In this document: positions 14,595-22,743 of the stretch, in pieces
How the letters are laid out: the number at the start of each line of letters is the position of its first letter
Numbering within the stretch: the stretch's first letter is position 1
Origin: Bacillota bacterium
GTDB lineage: Bacteria > Bacillota_I > Bacilli_A > Izemoplasmatales > Hujiaoplasmataceae
Assembly: GCA_003245625.1 (NCBI GenBank)
Contig: QKCT01000108.1
Coordinates: 1 to 38,061, forward strand
Direction: 5' to 3'
Length of the DNA stretch: 38,061 nucleotides
The notes under the pieces: model-generated
The model's database searches: none
Seen by the model: only the letters and a program-made list of their open reading frames with translations
Told to the model about the DNA's origin: nothing
Position numbers and translations under genes: made by a program

Positions 14595-16952
14595 ATGGCT
14601 AAGCAAAATTATGAACCCTTTGGACTGGATATCGAAACGATAAACCAACGCTACTCAGAAGGGAAATACAATCAGAAAAGAGAAAGCAATACGAGAACAA
14701 ACTGGCAAATAATCAGTAGTAACCTGTTCACGTATTTTAATATGATATTAGCATTGATTGGGATTTTACTAATCAGTGTGAAAAGTTATACCAATCTTTG
14801 GTTCTTGGTTATCGCGATTATCAACACGAGTATCGCTATCTTCCAAGAATTTCGTGCTAGAGCAATGATTCAGTCATTATCTTTAATTACGGAAAATACG
14901 ATTATGGTTGTTCGTCAAGGTTTGTTTGTGGAAATTGACGTAGATAAAATTGTTCTTGGAGATTTAATCAGTTATTCAGCTGGTAAACAAATCGTAACCG
15001 ACGGTATTGTTGAATATGGCGAAATGACGGTAAATGAATCTAATATTACCGGAGAGTCTAGATCCATCGTAAAATCAGCAGGTGATACACTCTACTCTGG
15101 TAGTTTTGTGATTTCAGGAAAAGCGTTTGTTCATGTAAGTGCTGTCGGGAAAGACAACTATATTGATACTTTGCAGCATCAAGCAAAAACATTGAGTAAA
15201 CCACAGTCGGTCATTTTAAATACGCTCCGTAAGATTCTTAAGGTAATTGGTATCATAATCATTCCTCTAGGACTAATGACATTCTTTAACGTTTACCAAA
15301 AATCGGGATATGACTATCTACCTGACTTTATTGCAGATCCGGATAGTTTCAACCTTGGTGTTCGAAAAATGGCTGGTGCGATGGTTGCGATGGTTCCTTC
15401 GGGACTCGTTTTATTAACAACCGGTACATTTGCTGTTTCTGTGCTAAAATTAGCTAAGAAAAAGACACTCGTCCAAGAATTGTATTCCATTGAGACACTC
15501 GCTCGAGTTGATACTGTTTGCTTGGATAAAACAGGTACCATTACCGATGGTACAATGACAGTATCTGGATTTGAAATCCTTCCTGATTTCTGTGAAACAG
15601 AATACAGTGATGAAGATATTATCTTAGTCATCTCCAGTATGAATCAAGCGTTGGATGATAACAACCAAACTGCAAAAGCTTTGAAAGACTACTTCCAATC
15701 GGAACATCTAATGGTAGCAAAAAGAACGATTCCGTTCCAATCTAAAAACAAATATTCCCTGGTTGCTTTTGAAGATCGCACCTATGCAATAGGAGCTCCT
15801 GAAATCATTTATCGTGGTCAATATACAAAAATTAAACCGCAAGTCAGTGAACATGCGAAGAATGGGAAGAGAGTTCTATTATTAGCAGAAGTTGATTCCA
15901 TCCGAAACGATCGCTTTACCGGTAGCGCAAGAGCGGTTGCATTAATCCTTATCAATGATACTGTTCGCGAAAGCGCAAAAAATACGATCCAAAGTTTTAC
16001 CGACCAAGGGGTTGTAGTAAAAGTCATCAGTGGTGATAATGCGCTAACCGTATCCGAAGTAGCGAATCGCGCTGGAGTACCAAATGCAGATAAATATATC
16101 TCCATGGACTCGATAAAAAATAAGAATCTAGCCGCAATCGCCAATGAATATACGATTTTTGGTCGGGTTACTCCAGATCAAAAGAAAGCTTTGATTAAGC
16201 ATATCCAAGAAGAGGAACATAAGGTTTGTATGATTGGTGACGGTGTCAATGATATCCTTGCTTTAAAACAAGCCGATGTATCTGTTTCGATGGCGAGTGG
16301 AACGGATGCGACCAGAAATATAAGTCATATGGTTCTGATGGAAAATGACTTCGAGACCTTACCAGAAGTTGTAAAAGAAGGGCGTCAAATCGTTTGCAAT
16401 ATGGAGAACGCTTCGGTCCTTTACCTTACCAAAACACTATATACAATCCTTTTGACCTTTATTCTCTTGATGACATCAAGAATCTATCCGTTTGAGCCGA
16501 TCCAAATGTTTGTCATCGAGACCTTTATTGTCGGTATTCCAACTCTAGTATTAGCCCTTGAACCCAACAATCGTATGTTCAAAGGAAAATTCTTCCTCAA
16601 TATCATGCGAAATGTTGTTCCAGGTGCGTTGTTTATTATCGCCAATCTCTTAGCAGTTTATTTGTTCTCGGATGCATTCTATGGACTTGTGGACGCGGAA
16701 ATATCGACAATCGGTATTATCGCCGCAACGTTTGCTTATTGGTTAATTTTGGTTCATGCATCAAAACCGTTTAACAAACTACGGTTGATTATGGTTGTTT
16801 TTGCTTTTGTGACAGCGACAATTTGCTTCACTTTATTACGTGGATTATTCCAAATCACCACTCTTTCCTTACCTGCAGTACTCTACATGATGTTGTTGAT
16901 GGAGACCACATATATCGGCATGAAGTTCTATCACAGTCGTTTTTCGAAATAA
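14595..16952 (+). CDS. Cation-transporting P-type ATPase, CtpE/Exp7-like
   Basis: A membrane cation pump that cycles through an aspartyl-phosphate. The 785 residues show two N-terminal helices (about 40-80), the actuator motif NITGESR (about 154-160), helices 3-4 with MVAMVPSGLVLLTT (about 264-277), phosphorylation motif CLDKTGTITDG with Asp311, a short nucleotide-binding domain, GDGVNDILALKQADVSVSM in the hinge, and six C-terminal helices. No cysteine-rich metal-binding domain or CPC motif is present, arguing against a heavy-metal pump. Features resemble the CtpE/YfgQ/Exp7 group, of which mycobacterial CtpE is reported as a calcium transporter. Position 269 is Ser where CtpE has Glu. Ion specificity is therefore open. 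Stands alone with its own promoter. Confidence 0.85.
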   Translation: MAKQNYEPFGLDIETINQRYSEGKYNQKRESNTRTNWQIISSNLFTYFNMILALIGILLISVKSYTNLWFLVIAIINTSIAIFQEFRARAMIQSLSLITENTIMVVRQGLFVEIDVDKIVLGDLISYSAGKQIVTDGIVEYGEMTVNESNITGESRSIVKSAGDTLYSGSFVISGKAFVHVSAVGKDNYIDTLQHQAKTLSKPQSVILNTLRKILKVIGIIIIPLGLMTFFNVYQKSGYDYLPDFIADPDSFNLGVRKMAGAMVAMVPSGLVLLTTGTFAVSVLKLAKKKTLVQELYSIETLARVDTVCLDKTGTITDGTMTVSGFEILPDFCETEYSDEDIILVISSMNQALDDNNQTAKALKDYFQSEHLMVAKRTIPFQSKNKYSLVAFEDRTYAIGAPEIIYRGQYTKIKPQVSEHAKNGKRVLLLAEVDSIRNDRFTGSARAVALILINDTVRESAKNTIQSFTDQGVVVKVISGDNALTVSEVANRAGVPNADKYISMDSIKNKNLAAIANEYTIFGRVTPDQKKALIKHIQEEEHKVCMIGDGVNDILALKQADVSVSMASGTDATRNISHMVLMENDFETLPEVVKEGRQIVCNMENASVLYLTKTLYTILLTFILLMTSRIYPFEPIQMFVIETFIVGIPTLVLALEPNNRMFKGKFFLNIMRNVVPGALFIIANLLAVYLFSDAFYGLVDAEISTIGIIAATFAYWLILVHASKPFNKLRLIMVVFAFVTATICFTLLRGLFQITTLSLPAVLYMMLLMETTYIGMKFYHSRFSK

Positions 16953-16984
16953 CAATTTGAATAGTGGAAAAAGAAATCGTTATT

Positions 16985-16993
16985 TGATATAAT
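16985..16993 (+). promoter_or_regulatory. Extended -10 element before glgA
   Basis: TGATATAAT, an extended -10, ends 19 bases before the glgA ATG, with a GGAGG site between. No good -35 box is seen at the expected distance. Confidence 0.5.
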
Positions 16994-17012
16994 CTAGTCA
17001 TGGAGGTATCTT

Positions 17013-18437
17013 ATGATTAACATATTACATGTCAGCGCAGAATGTTCCCCTTTTATAAAAATCGGTGGATTGGCAGACGTAGTTGGTTCCTTACCAAATG
17101 AACTGAAACGATTAAGAGGTTCTAATGTATCTGTCTTCTTACCATACTATAAAGCAATTCCTAAAATCTATCGGGATAAAACCGAAGATGTTTTGAACTT
17201 TAAGATTCAATTTAATTCCGAAAAAGGTGTTTATGTCGGTATTAAATCGCTAAAAAAAGGAAATATTGAGTATTTCTTCATCGATAATGAGTTCTATTTT
17301 GGATCTCGTGATAATGTCTATAGTTATGGCGATGAAGGAACAAGATTTGCTTATTTTCAAGTCGCTGTTTTGGAAGCACTCCCAAAATTAGGGATCGACC
17401 CTGATATCATTCATATCCATGACTGGCATACAGCTATGATTCCAATGTTATTGAAAACAAGATTTCCTGCCTTCCATGCAAAAACTGTTTTGACGATTCA
17501 TAACTTAGCTTATCAAGGAATCTTCCCGTTAGAAGATTTCAAGTTATTTAATATCAAATATGATCCAAAAATGGAGTTTGAGGGATTCTTAAACTTTTTA
17601 AAGTGTGGAATCGCTCAAGCAGACATGATCACTACGGTTTCTCCAACATATGCAAGCGAAATCTTGACCGATTATTTCGGTTATGGAATGCAAAATCTTT
17701 TGCGTAGCCGCGGAAGTCATTTATTGGGTATTCTCAATGGCATCGATTATAAAGAATTCAGTCCGGAAGAAGATCGGTTCATCAAAGAAAGTTATTCGAT
17801 TGAAAATGCTGTGGAAGGGAAATTAGCCAATAAAAAAGCATTATTCAAACAGCTTGATGTAGAATTCGCATTGGATAAACCGGTAATTGGTCTGGTATCT
17901 CGGTTGGTGAGTCAAAAAGGAATCGATCTAATCAAGCGTGTTTTTGACGAGATGCTTGGTATCGATGACTTCTATTTTATCGTCCTTGGATCGGGAGAAG
18001 ATCAATATGAAGCCTATTTTAAAGGCTTAGAAGAACGTTTCCCTGATAAGGTTAAAGTTACAATTGGTTACTCCAATAAACTAGCTCATATGATTTATGC
18101 AGGTGTTGACATGTTCTTGATGCCATCGAAATTCGAACCGTGTGGGTTAGGTCAAATCATCGCGTTAAAATATGGTACGATTCCAATCGTGCGAGAAACG
18201 GGTGGTTTGGTTGATACTGTACAACCATACAACGAATATGAGAAAGTTGGAAATGGATTTAGTTTTACCAATTTCAATGCTCATGATATGATGCATGTCA
18301 TTCGTTATGCAATGCATATTTTCTATCATAATCCAACTTCCTGGAAGATTATTATCCAACATGCAATGCAATCCGATTATTCTTGGACTCAATCTGCTAA
18401 AGCTTACCGAAAACTATATAAACAATTAATGAAGTAG
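17013..18437 (+). CDS. glgA: Glycogen synthase (ADP-glucose alpha-glucan glucosyltransferase)
   Basis: GlgA adds glucose from ADP-glucose to the non-reducing end of alpha-1,4-glucan. The 474 residues fit the GT5 family. Seen are the N-terminal ADP-glucose loop KIGGLADVVG (16-25), IIHIHDWHTAMIP, TIHNLAYQG, the hinge GILNGIDYKEFSPEED, VSRLVSQKGIDLI at the start of the C-terminal Rossmann domain, and MPSKFEPCGLGQ with the conserved glutamate. All key motifs are present, so activity is expected. ATG 17013 follows TGGAGGTATCTT. The small gene at 18447 starts 9 bases after the stop and glgC follows it, so the three probably form a unit. No branching enzyme or glycogen phosphorylase lies in the window. 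Confidence 0.95.
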   Translation: MINILHVSAECSPFIKIGGLADVVGSLPNELKRLRGSNVSVFLPYYKAIPKIYRDKTEDVLNFKIQFNSEKGVYVGIKSLKKGNIEYFFIDNEFYFGSRDNVYSYGDEGTRFAYFQVAVLEALPKLGIDPDIIHIHDWHTAMIPMLLKTRFPAFHAKTVLTIHNLAYQGIFPLEDFKLFNIKYDPKMEFEGFLNFLKCGIAQADMITTVSPTYASEILTDYFGYGMQNLLRSRGSHLLGILNGIDYKEFSPEEDRFIKESYSIENAVEGKLANKKALFKQLDVEFALDKPVIGLVSRLVSQKGIDLIKRVFDEMLGIDDFYFIVLGSGEDQYEAYFKGLEERFPDKVKVTIGYSNKLAHMIYAGVDMFLMPSKFEPCGLGQIIALKYGTIPIVRETGGLVDTVQPYNEYEKVGNGFSFTNFNAHDMMHVIRYAMHIFYHNPTSWKIIIQHAMQSDYSWTQSAKAYRKLYKQLMK

Positions 18438-18446
18438 GAGTTATCC

Positions 18447-18797
18447 ATGGCAAAACAATCTTTTCGTAAAAATGAAGATATCAATGTTACGTTAAAGTTT
18501 CTGCAAGAAAATCTTCCTTCTATGGGAATAACCATGGAGTTAGTGGATCGTTCGATTCTACACATAGATAACACTACCATCCACTTATTGGTATATGAGA
18601 AGTATTATTACAGAAGCAGGAATAGAACCTCCCTCAGCGTCTTGGTCGTAGGGAATAATCATGAAGTCCACATCGACTTGATTTCAAGTGGAGGAGGAGC
18701 TGGTGTCTTTATCCGTTGGTCATTGGGTGCAGAGAATAGTTTTGTTAACCAGGTCAGTAGTCTGTTGAGACGTTACGGGTATAGCATAATTGGGTAA
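18447..18797 (+). CDS. Small conserved-looking protein between glgA and glgC
   Basis: A 116-residue soluble protein of unknown function. It has no signal peptide or membrane helix. A glycine-rich stretch SSGGGAGVFIRWSLGAENSF near 75-95 stands out, resembling small Bacillota proteins annotated DUF6054 (GGG-x-G then W-G-A-E), but I hold that match loosely. AGGAG precedes ATG 18447 by a good distance. It lies 9 bases after glgA and 47 before glgC, both on the same strand, so a link to glycogen metabolism is possible but rests on position only. Confidence 0.7.
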   Translation: MAKQSFRKNEDINVTLKFLQENLPSMGITMELVDRSILHIDNTTIHLLVYEKYYYRSRNRTSLSVLVVGNNHEVHIDLISSGGGAGVFIRWSLGAENSFVNQVSSLLRRYGYSIIG

Positions 18798-18844
18798 GTA
18801 GAAGAAAAGATTCCATCACTCAAATATAAAGGAGAACTGATTCT

Positions 18845-20083
18845 ATGAAAATTCTAGCGTTAATCCTTGCCGGAGGAAGAGGATCGAGACTTGATATTCT
18901 ATCGGAAAACCGAGTCAAACCATCCGTGCCATTTGCCGGAAAATACCGCATCATTGATTTTACACTCTCTAACTGTGCCAATTCGCATATTTATGATATC
19001 GCGATTCTGACACAATATTTGCCATTCTCTTTAAATGATCATATTGGTTCTGGAAAACCATGGGATTTAGACAGAAGAGATACCAAGGTAACCCTGTTAC
19101 AACCACATACGTCTTGGTATGAAGGAACAGCAGATGCTGTTCGCAAGAACATTCATTACATCGAACAAGTTAACCCGGATTTGATTTTGATTTTATCTGG
19201 TGATCATATTTATAAGATGGATTATCGTAAGATGATCCAACAACATATCGAAAAGAACGCTGTTTTAACAGTAGGTTGCAACGTGATTGAACCAGAAGAA
19301 GCGTATCGTTTCGGAATGATGGCCACCGATGAAGAATTGCGTGTTAAGGAATTCATCGAAAAACCAAAACAAACGAATTTGACTTTGGCCTCCATGGGAA
19401 TTTACGTCTTTAATACCAAAGTACTATTGAATTTATTGAAAACCAACGATGATATCGAAGATCTCGACTTTGGAAAGCATTTGATTCCTAGTATGATTGA
19501 AGAACATCCGGTGTATGCTTTTAAATTCTATGGTTATTGGAAAGACGTTGGAACTTATGATTCTTACTTAGAAACGAATCTAGGCTTAATTGAAACAGTT
19601 GACAAAATCCAACTCGATATGTACGACAAAAAATGGAAGATTTATACTCGTTCTGAAGAATTACCAGCAGTGAAAATCGGGTCCAAAGCGACCATCCGAC
19701 AAGCTCTATTGTCCAATGGTTCGATTGTTGCCGGACATGTAGAACGTTCTGTATTGAGCCCGGGTGTTGTCGTTCATCCGTTTGCGAAGGTTACCAATTC
19801 GATTCTTCTGAATGACGTCGTAATTATGCCTGGAGCGATTATTGACAATTGCATCATCGATAAACATACTATCATTGGAAATAACGCTATGATTGGGTTT
19901 GGCGATGATTTTACACCGAATGTGGAACGACCTGATTTATTAAGCAATGGAATCACTGTATTAGGGAAATCAATTGAAGTACCTAAAAATATGGTGATTG
20001 GACGAAACTGCCGTGTATTCAACTCCGCAGACTTAACCAATATCAAAGACGGTATCGTTTATTCCGGAACAACCTTGAAATAA
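18845..20083 (+). CDS. glgC: Glucose-1-phosphate adenylyltransferase
   Basis: GlgC makes ADP-glucose from ATP and glucose-1-phosphate, the donor used by GlgA. The 412 residues begin with the nucleotidyltransferase loop LILAGGRGSRL. They continue with KPSVPFAGKYRIIDFTLSN, the WYEGTADAVRKN substrate segment, LSGDHIYKMDY and IEKPK, and end with a left-handed beta-helix (SILLNDVVIMPGAIIDN and repeats), where allosteric effectors usually bind. Length suits bacterial GlgC. Many Bacillota carry a glgD paralogue next to it; none is present here. AAAGGAG lies 10 bases before ATG 18845. A T-tailed terminator follows. Confidence 0.93.
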   Translation: MKILALILAGGRGSRLDILSENRVKPSVPFAGKYRIIDFTLSNCANSHIYDIAILTQYLPFSLNDHIGSGKPWDLDRRDTKVTLLQPHTSWYEGTADAVRKNIHYIEQVNPDLILILSGDHIYKMDYRKMIQQHIEKNAVLTVGCNVIEPEEAYRFGMMATDEELRVKEFIEKPKQTNLTLASMGIYVFNTKVLLNLLKTNDDIEDLDFGKHLIPSMIEEHPVYAFKFYGYWKDVGTYDSYLETNLGLIETVDKIQLDMYDKKWKIYTRSEELPAVKIGSKATIRQALLSNGSIVAGHVERSVLSPGVVVHPFAKVTNSILLNDVVIMPGAIIDNCIIDKHTIIGNNAMIGFGDDFTPNVERPDLLSNGITVLGKSIEVPKNMVIGRNCRVFNSADLTNIKDGIVYSGTTLK

Positions 20084-20088
20084 AAATA

Positions 20089-20115
20089 AAACGGGTAAAT
20101 TTACCCGTTTTTTTT
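20089..20115 (+). terminator. Terminator of the glgA-glgC unit
   Basis: AAACGGGTAA (20089-20098) is complementary to TTACCCGTTT (20101-20110), followed by a T run to 20115. Confidence 0.87.
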
Positions 20116-20122
20116 GCGATTA

Positions 20123-20196
20123 TGGTGCTCCTACCTAGAATCGAACTAGAATTTCAGCATTACCATTGCTGCGTTTTGCCACTAAACTATAGGAGC
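20123..20196 (-). tRNA. tRNA-Thr (anticodon GGT)
   Basis: On the minus strand GCTCCTA (20196-20190) pairs with TAGGAGC (20133-20127), followed by discriminator A and an encoded CCA ending at 20123. The anticodon stem CAGCA/TGCTG encloses the loop ATGGTAA, giving anticodon GGT (at 20164-20162), which reads ACC/ACU threonine codons. The T arm TCTAG-TTCGATT-CTAGG is intact. It is the only gene on this strand between glgC and the next ABC pair. Confidence 0.93.
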
Positions 20197-20208
20197 GCTG
20201 CAAAAAAT

Positions 20209-20237
20209 ATTATATGAGAAAGCTCTTAAAAAAGCAA
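20209..20237 (-). promoter_or_regulatory. Promoter of tRNA-Thr
   Basis: Minus strand TTGCTT (20237-20232), 17-base spacer, TATAAT (20214-20209), placing the start close to the mature tRNA 5' end at 20196. Confidence 0.7.
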
Positions 20238-20275
20238 GAGCCAATTTCATAATTACTGTTAATTATTTTAGATTA

Positions 20276-20304
20276 TTGCAAATTACCTTATATTATGTTA
20301 CAAT
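20276..20304 (+). promoter_or_regulatory. Promoter of the second ABC exporter pair
   Basis: TTGCAA (20276-20281), 17-base spacer, TACAAT (20299-20304); GAGGAGGGATAAGT and ATG 20325 follow. Confidence 0.7.
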
Positions 20305-20324
20305 TATATTGAGGAGGGATAAGT

Positions 20325-21038
20325 ATGCTAGTAATTCATAATGTATCCAAAACGTACAATAATAAAACAAAGGCTTGTGATCGAATCAATTTAACAATTG
20401 AACCAGGCGATATTTATGGTTTTATCGGCCATAATGGTGCTGGAAAAACAACGCTGTTAAAATCCATTGCAGGAATTATCAATTTTGATGAGGGTGATAT
20501 CCAGATTTTTGGTTATTCGATTCAAGATGATCCATTAAATGCAAAGCGACAATTTGCTTATATCCCTGATAATCCGGATATCTACGAAACATTGACAGGG
20601 ATTCAATACTTGGATTTTATCGCCGATGTTTTTGATATTCCTTTGGATCGTCGTAGCGATGCGATTGATCGATATGCAACCATGTTTGAAATCAAGGATG
20701 TGTTAAGTAACCCGATATCATCTTACTCACACGGGATGAAGCAGAAGATTGTCATTATGAGTGCTTTAATTCATCAACCAAAGGCGTTGTTGTTGGACGA
20801 GCCATTTGTTGGTTTGGATCCTAAGGCAAGTTATTTGTTAAAAGAAGTCTTCAAAGATATGGTTAGTAAAGGTTCCTTGATTTTCTTTTCTACTCATGTT
20901 TTGGAAGTTGCGGAAAAACTGTGCAATAAAGTCGCAATTATCAAAAATGGTAAAATCGTTGCTAATGGTTTGACAGAAGATGTGATCAAAGATGAGTCGT
21001 TAGAACAAATCTTTATGGAGTTGTTAAACGAATCATGA
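20325..21038 (+). CDS. ABC transporter ATP-binding protein
   Basis: ATPase subunit of an ABC-2 type exporter. The 237 residues contain Walker A GHNGAGKTT, Q-loop region FAYIPDNPD, signature SYSHGMKQK, Walker B ALLLDEPFVGLD and switch STHVLEVAE. The proline-aspartate pair after the Q-loop position (IPDNPDIYETLTG) is typical of the EcsA/YtrB-like drug or bacitracin-type group. Start at ATG 20325 behind GAGGAGGGA. It overlaps the permease gene by 4 bases. Substrate unknown. Confidence 0.9.
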   Translation: MLVIHNVSKTYNNKTKACDRINLTIEPGDIYGFIGHNGAGKTTLLKSIAGIINFDEGDIQIFGYSIQDDPLNAKRQFAYIPDNPDIYETLTGIQYLDFIADVFDIPLDRRSDAIDRYATMFEIKDVLSNPISSYSHGMKQKIVIMSALIHQPKALLLDEPFVGLDPKASYLLKEVFKDMVSKGSLIFFSTHVLEVAEKLCNKVAIIKNGKIVANGLTEDVIKDESLEQIFMELLNES

Positions 21039-22642
21039 TGTTTCGTAGACTACTATCGGTGTTCTCTAAAGAAAACTTTGGATTCTCAAGAATTCTAGGG
21101 TTTGATCCAAAGAAGCAGAAAGGCAAAGCAATTGGAATCTCGATTGCGATACTGTATGGTCTTGTTGCATTTCTAGGTTCTTTTGGATATATGTTTTTTG
21201 ATCTTGGAGAAGTATTGAATTCCATTGGAGCACTCGATATTTTATTGGTGTATGCCTTTATTTATACCACTGTTTTATCCATTATGTTTGTCTTATTTCG
21301 GGCAAATGGGTATTTATTCCATTATCGCGATTATCAAATTCTCCAACCATTACCAATCCCAAGCAGAACCATCATTGGTGCAAAATTGGTTGTAATGTTG
21401 ACTTTTATTTATGTCTCATTGTTCCTATTCTTGTCTCCAATTGCATTCTCCTATTTTTATCATGGTGGATTTGATGTTTTAACCTTTATCATCTTTCTGC
21501 TTAGTGCTTTCGCAATCCCGATTATCCCATTGGTCATTTTTTCCTTTATCTCGTTATTGGTATCAAGATTGACTGCTAAGATGAGACATACAAATATTAT
21601 CAGCGTTGTGTTGTTATTTATTGTATTTTTAGGGATTATGTATTTATCGTTTTCATTGAATTTTAGTGGGAATGCAAATCCACTATTGAATCAACAAGAT
21701 TTCATGGATCATATTCGAGGAATCTACCCTCCAATTGGTTGGTTTGTAGGGGCAGTTTCGAATCATAGTATCATTGATTTATTGCTATTATTATTGAGTA
21801 ATGCGGCAATTCTTATTTTATTTGTGTTGGCAATCCAGAAAATGATCGTTTCGACTAATCAAAGAGGATTATCCAAAGTCACAAGAAAGATTGCAAAGGT
21901 CGCAGTTGCCAAACGTAGAACCTTAATACAAAGTATTGCTGTGAAAGAAGCAAGAACCTTTGTCAATACACCGATTTATATTTTTAATATCGGTTTCGGT
22001 CCTATTATTATGGTCATCTTAGGAGTAGCAAGTATTTTCTTTGCAGATACCATACAAACGTACTTTGCGGCTGAATTTGGTCTCAATATCGGAATGGAAT
22101 TGATAATCCTGATTTTGATTGGTTTCTCTTTGTCAATGGTCTATTCCACGGCTGTATCGCTTTCTTTGGAAGGAAAGAACTTCTGGATCTTGAAATCTTT
22201 ACCGATTCCAGCGAAAACAGTGTTGTATGGAAAAATGCTGTTTAATGTTTATTTAGGCTTGCCAGCTGCATTTATTGCAACCTTGTTATTTTCTTACTCG
22301 ATTCCACTTTCTTTCATCACGACTCTGATGATTTTGGTGTTCGTCACCAGTTTGAGTTTGATGGTTACCGTATTTGGATCGATTATTAATTTGTTTGTTC
22401 CGAAATTTGATTTCCGTAATCCAGTCGAGGTTGTAAAACAAAGCGCTGGAGCATTTCTAGTTTTATTCGGTTCTTGGATTATTTTAGTTCTGGATGGATT
22501 TCTTTTCTATCAAGTGACAAAGACACTATCCAATGAAGTTGGTATTCTTCTAATGAGTTTACTCAATCTGATTTTGTTTAGTATCATGGTCATTTTTATT
22601 GAGAAGAAGGCGGAAACCCTTTTCATGAAATTTGAGGTGTAA
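21035..22642 (+). CDS. ABC-type exporter membrane protein, large
   Basis: Membrane subunit for the ATPase just upstream. The 535 residues carry roughly 12 hydrophobic helices in two halves. The halves are separated by a soluble segment (about 275-310, TNQRGLSKVTRKIAKVAVAKRRTL), and each half has a conserved-looking cytosolic loop before a helix pair (HYRDYQILQPLPIPSRTIIGAKL at about 100 and KNFWILKSLPIPAKTVLYGKML at about 385). The paired L-x-x-LPIP motifs suggest an internal duplication and match the large permease type found with EcsA-like ATPases. The first gene's stop overlaps this start. The stop lies in the loop of a terminator hairpin. Confidence 0.83.
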   Translation: MMFRRLLSVFSKENFGFSRILGFDPKKQKGKAIGISIAILYGLVAFLGSFGYMFFDLGEVLNSIGALDILLVYAFIYTTVLSIMFVLFRANGYLFHYRDYQILQPLPIPSRTIIGAKLVVMLTFIYVSLFLFLSPIAFSYFYHGGFDVLTFIIFLLSAFAIPIIPLVIFSFISLLVSRLTAKMRHTNIISVVLLFIVFLGIMYLSFSLNFSGNANPLLNQQDFMDHIRGIYPPIGWFVGAVSNHSIIDLLLLLLSNAAILILFVLAIQKMIVSTNQRGLSKVTRKIAKVAVAKRRTLIQSIAVKEARTFVNTPIYIFNIGFGPIIMVILGVASIFFADTIQTYFAAEFGLNIGMELIILILIGFSLSMVYSTAVSLSLEGKNFWILKSLPIPAKTVLYGKMLFNVYLGLPAAFIATLLFSYSIPLSFITTLMILVFVTSLSLMVTVFGSIINLFVPKFDFRNPVEVVKQSAGAFLVLFGSWIILVLDGFLFYQVTKTLSNEVGILLMSLLNLILFSIMVIFIEKKAETLFMKFEV

Positions 22643-22657
22643 AAACACCTCTTTTTT
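22634..22657 (+). terminator. Terminator overlapping the exporter stop codon
   Basis: GAGGTGT (22634-22640) pairs with ACACCTC (22645-22651), followed by six T. The TAA stop at 22640-22642 is at the base of the loop. Confidence 0.87.
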
Positions 22658-22671
22658 ATGGTTATTATTGT

Positions 22672-22699
22672 TTGTAAAATTCTCAGATTATGATATAAT
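22672..22699 (+). promoter_or_regulatory. Promoter of ppdK
   Basis: TTGTAA (22672-22677), 16-base spacer, TATAAT (22694-22699) preceded by TGA (extended -10). The leader is about 38 bases with AAAGGAA before the ATG. Confidence 0.8.
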
Positions 22700-22743
22700 C
22701 TTATTGGTTATATATCTATAATATCTTAGAAAGGAATTTTAAT

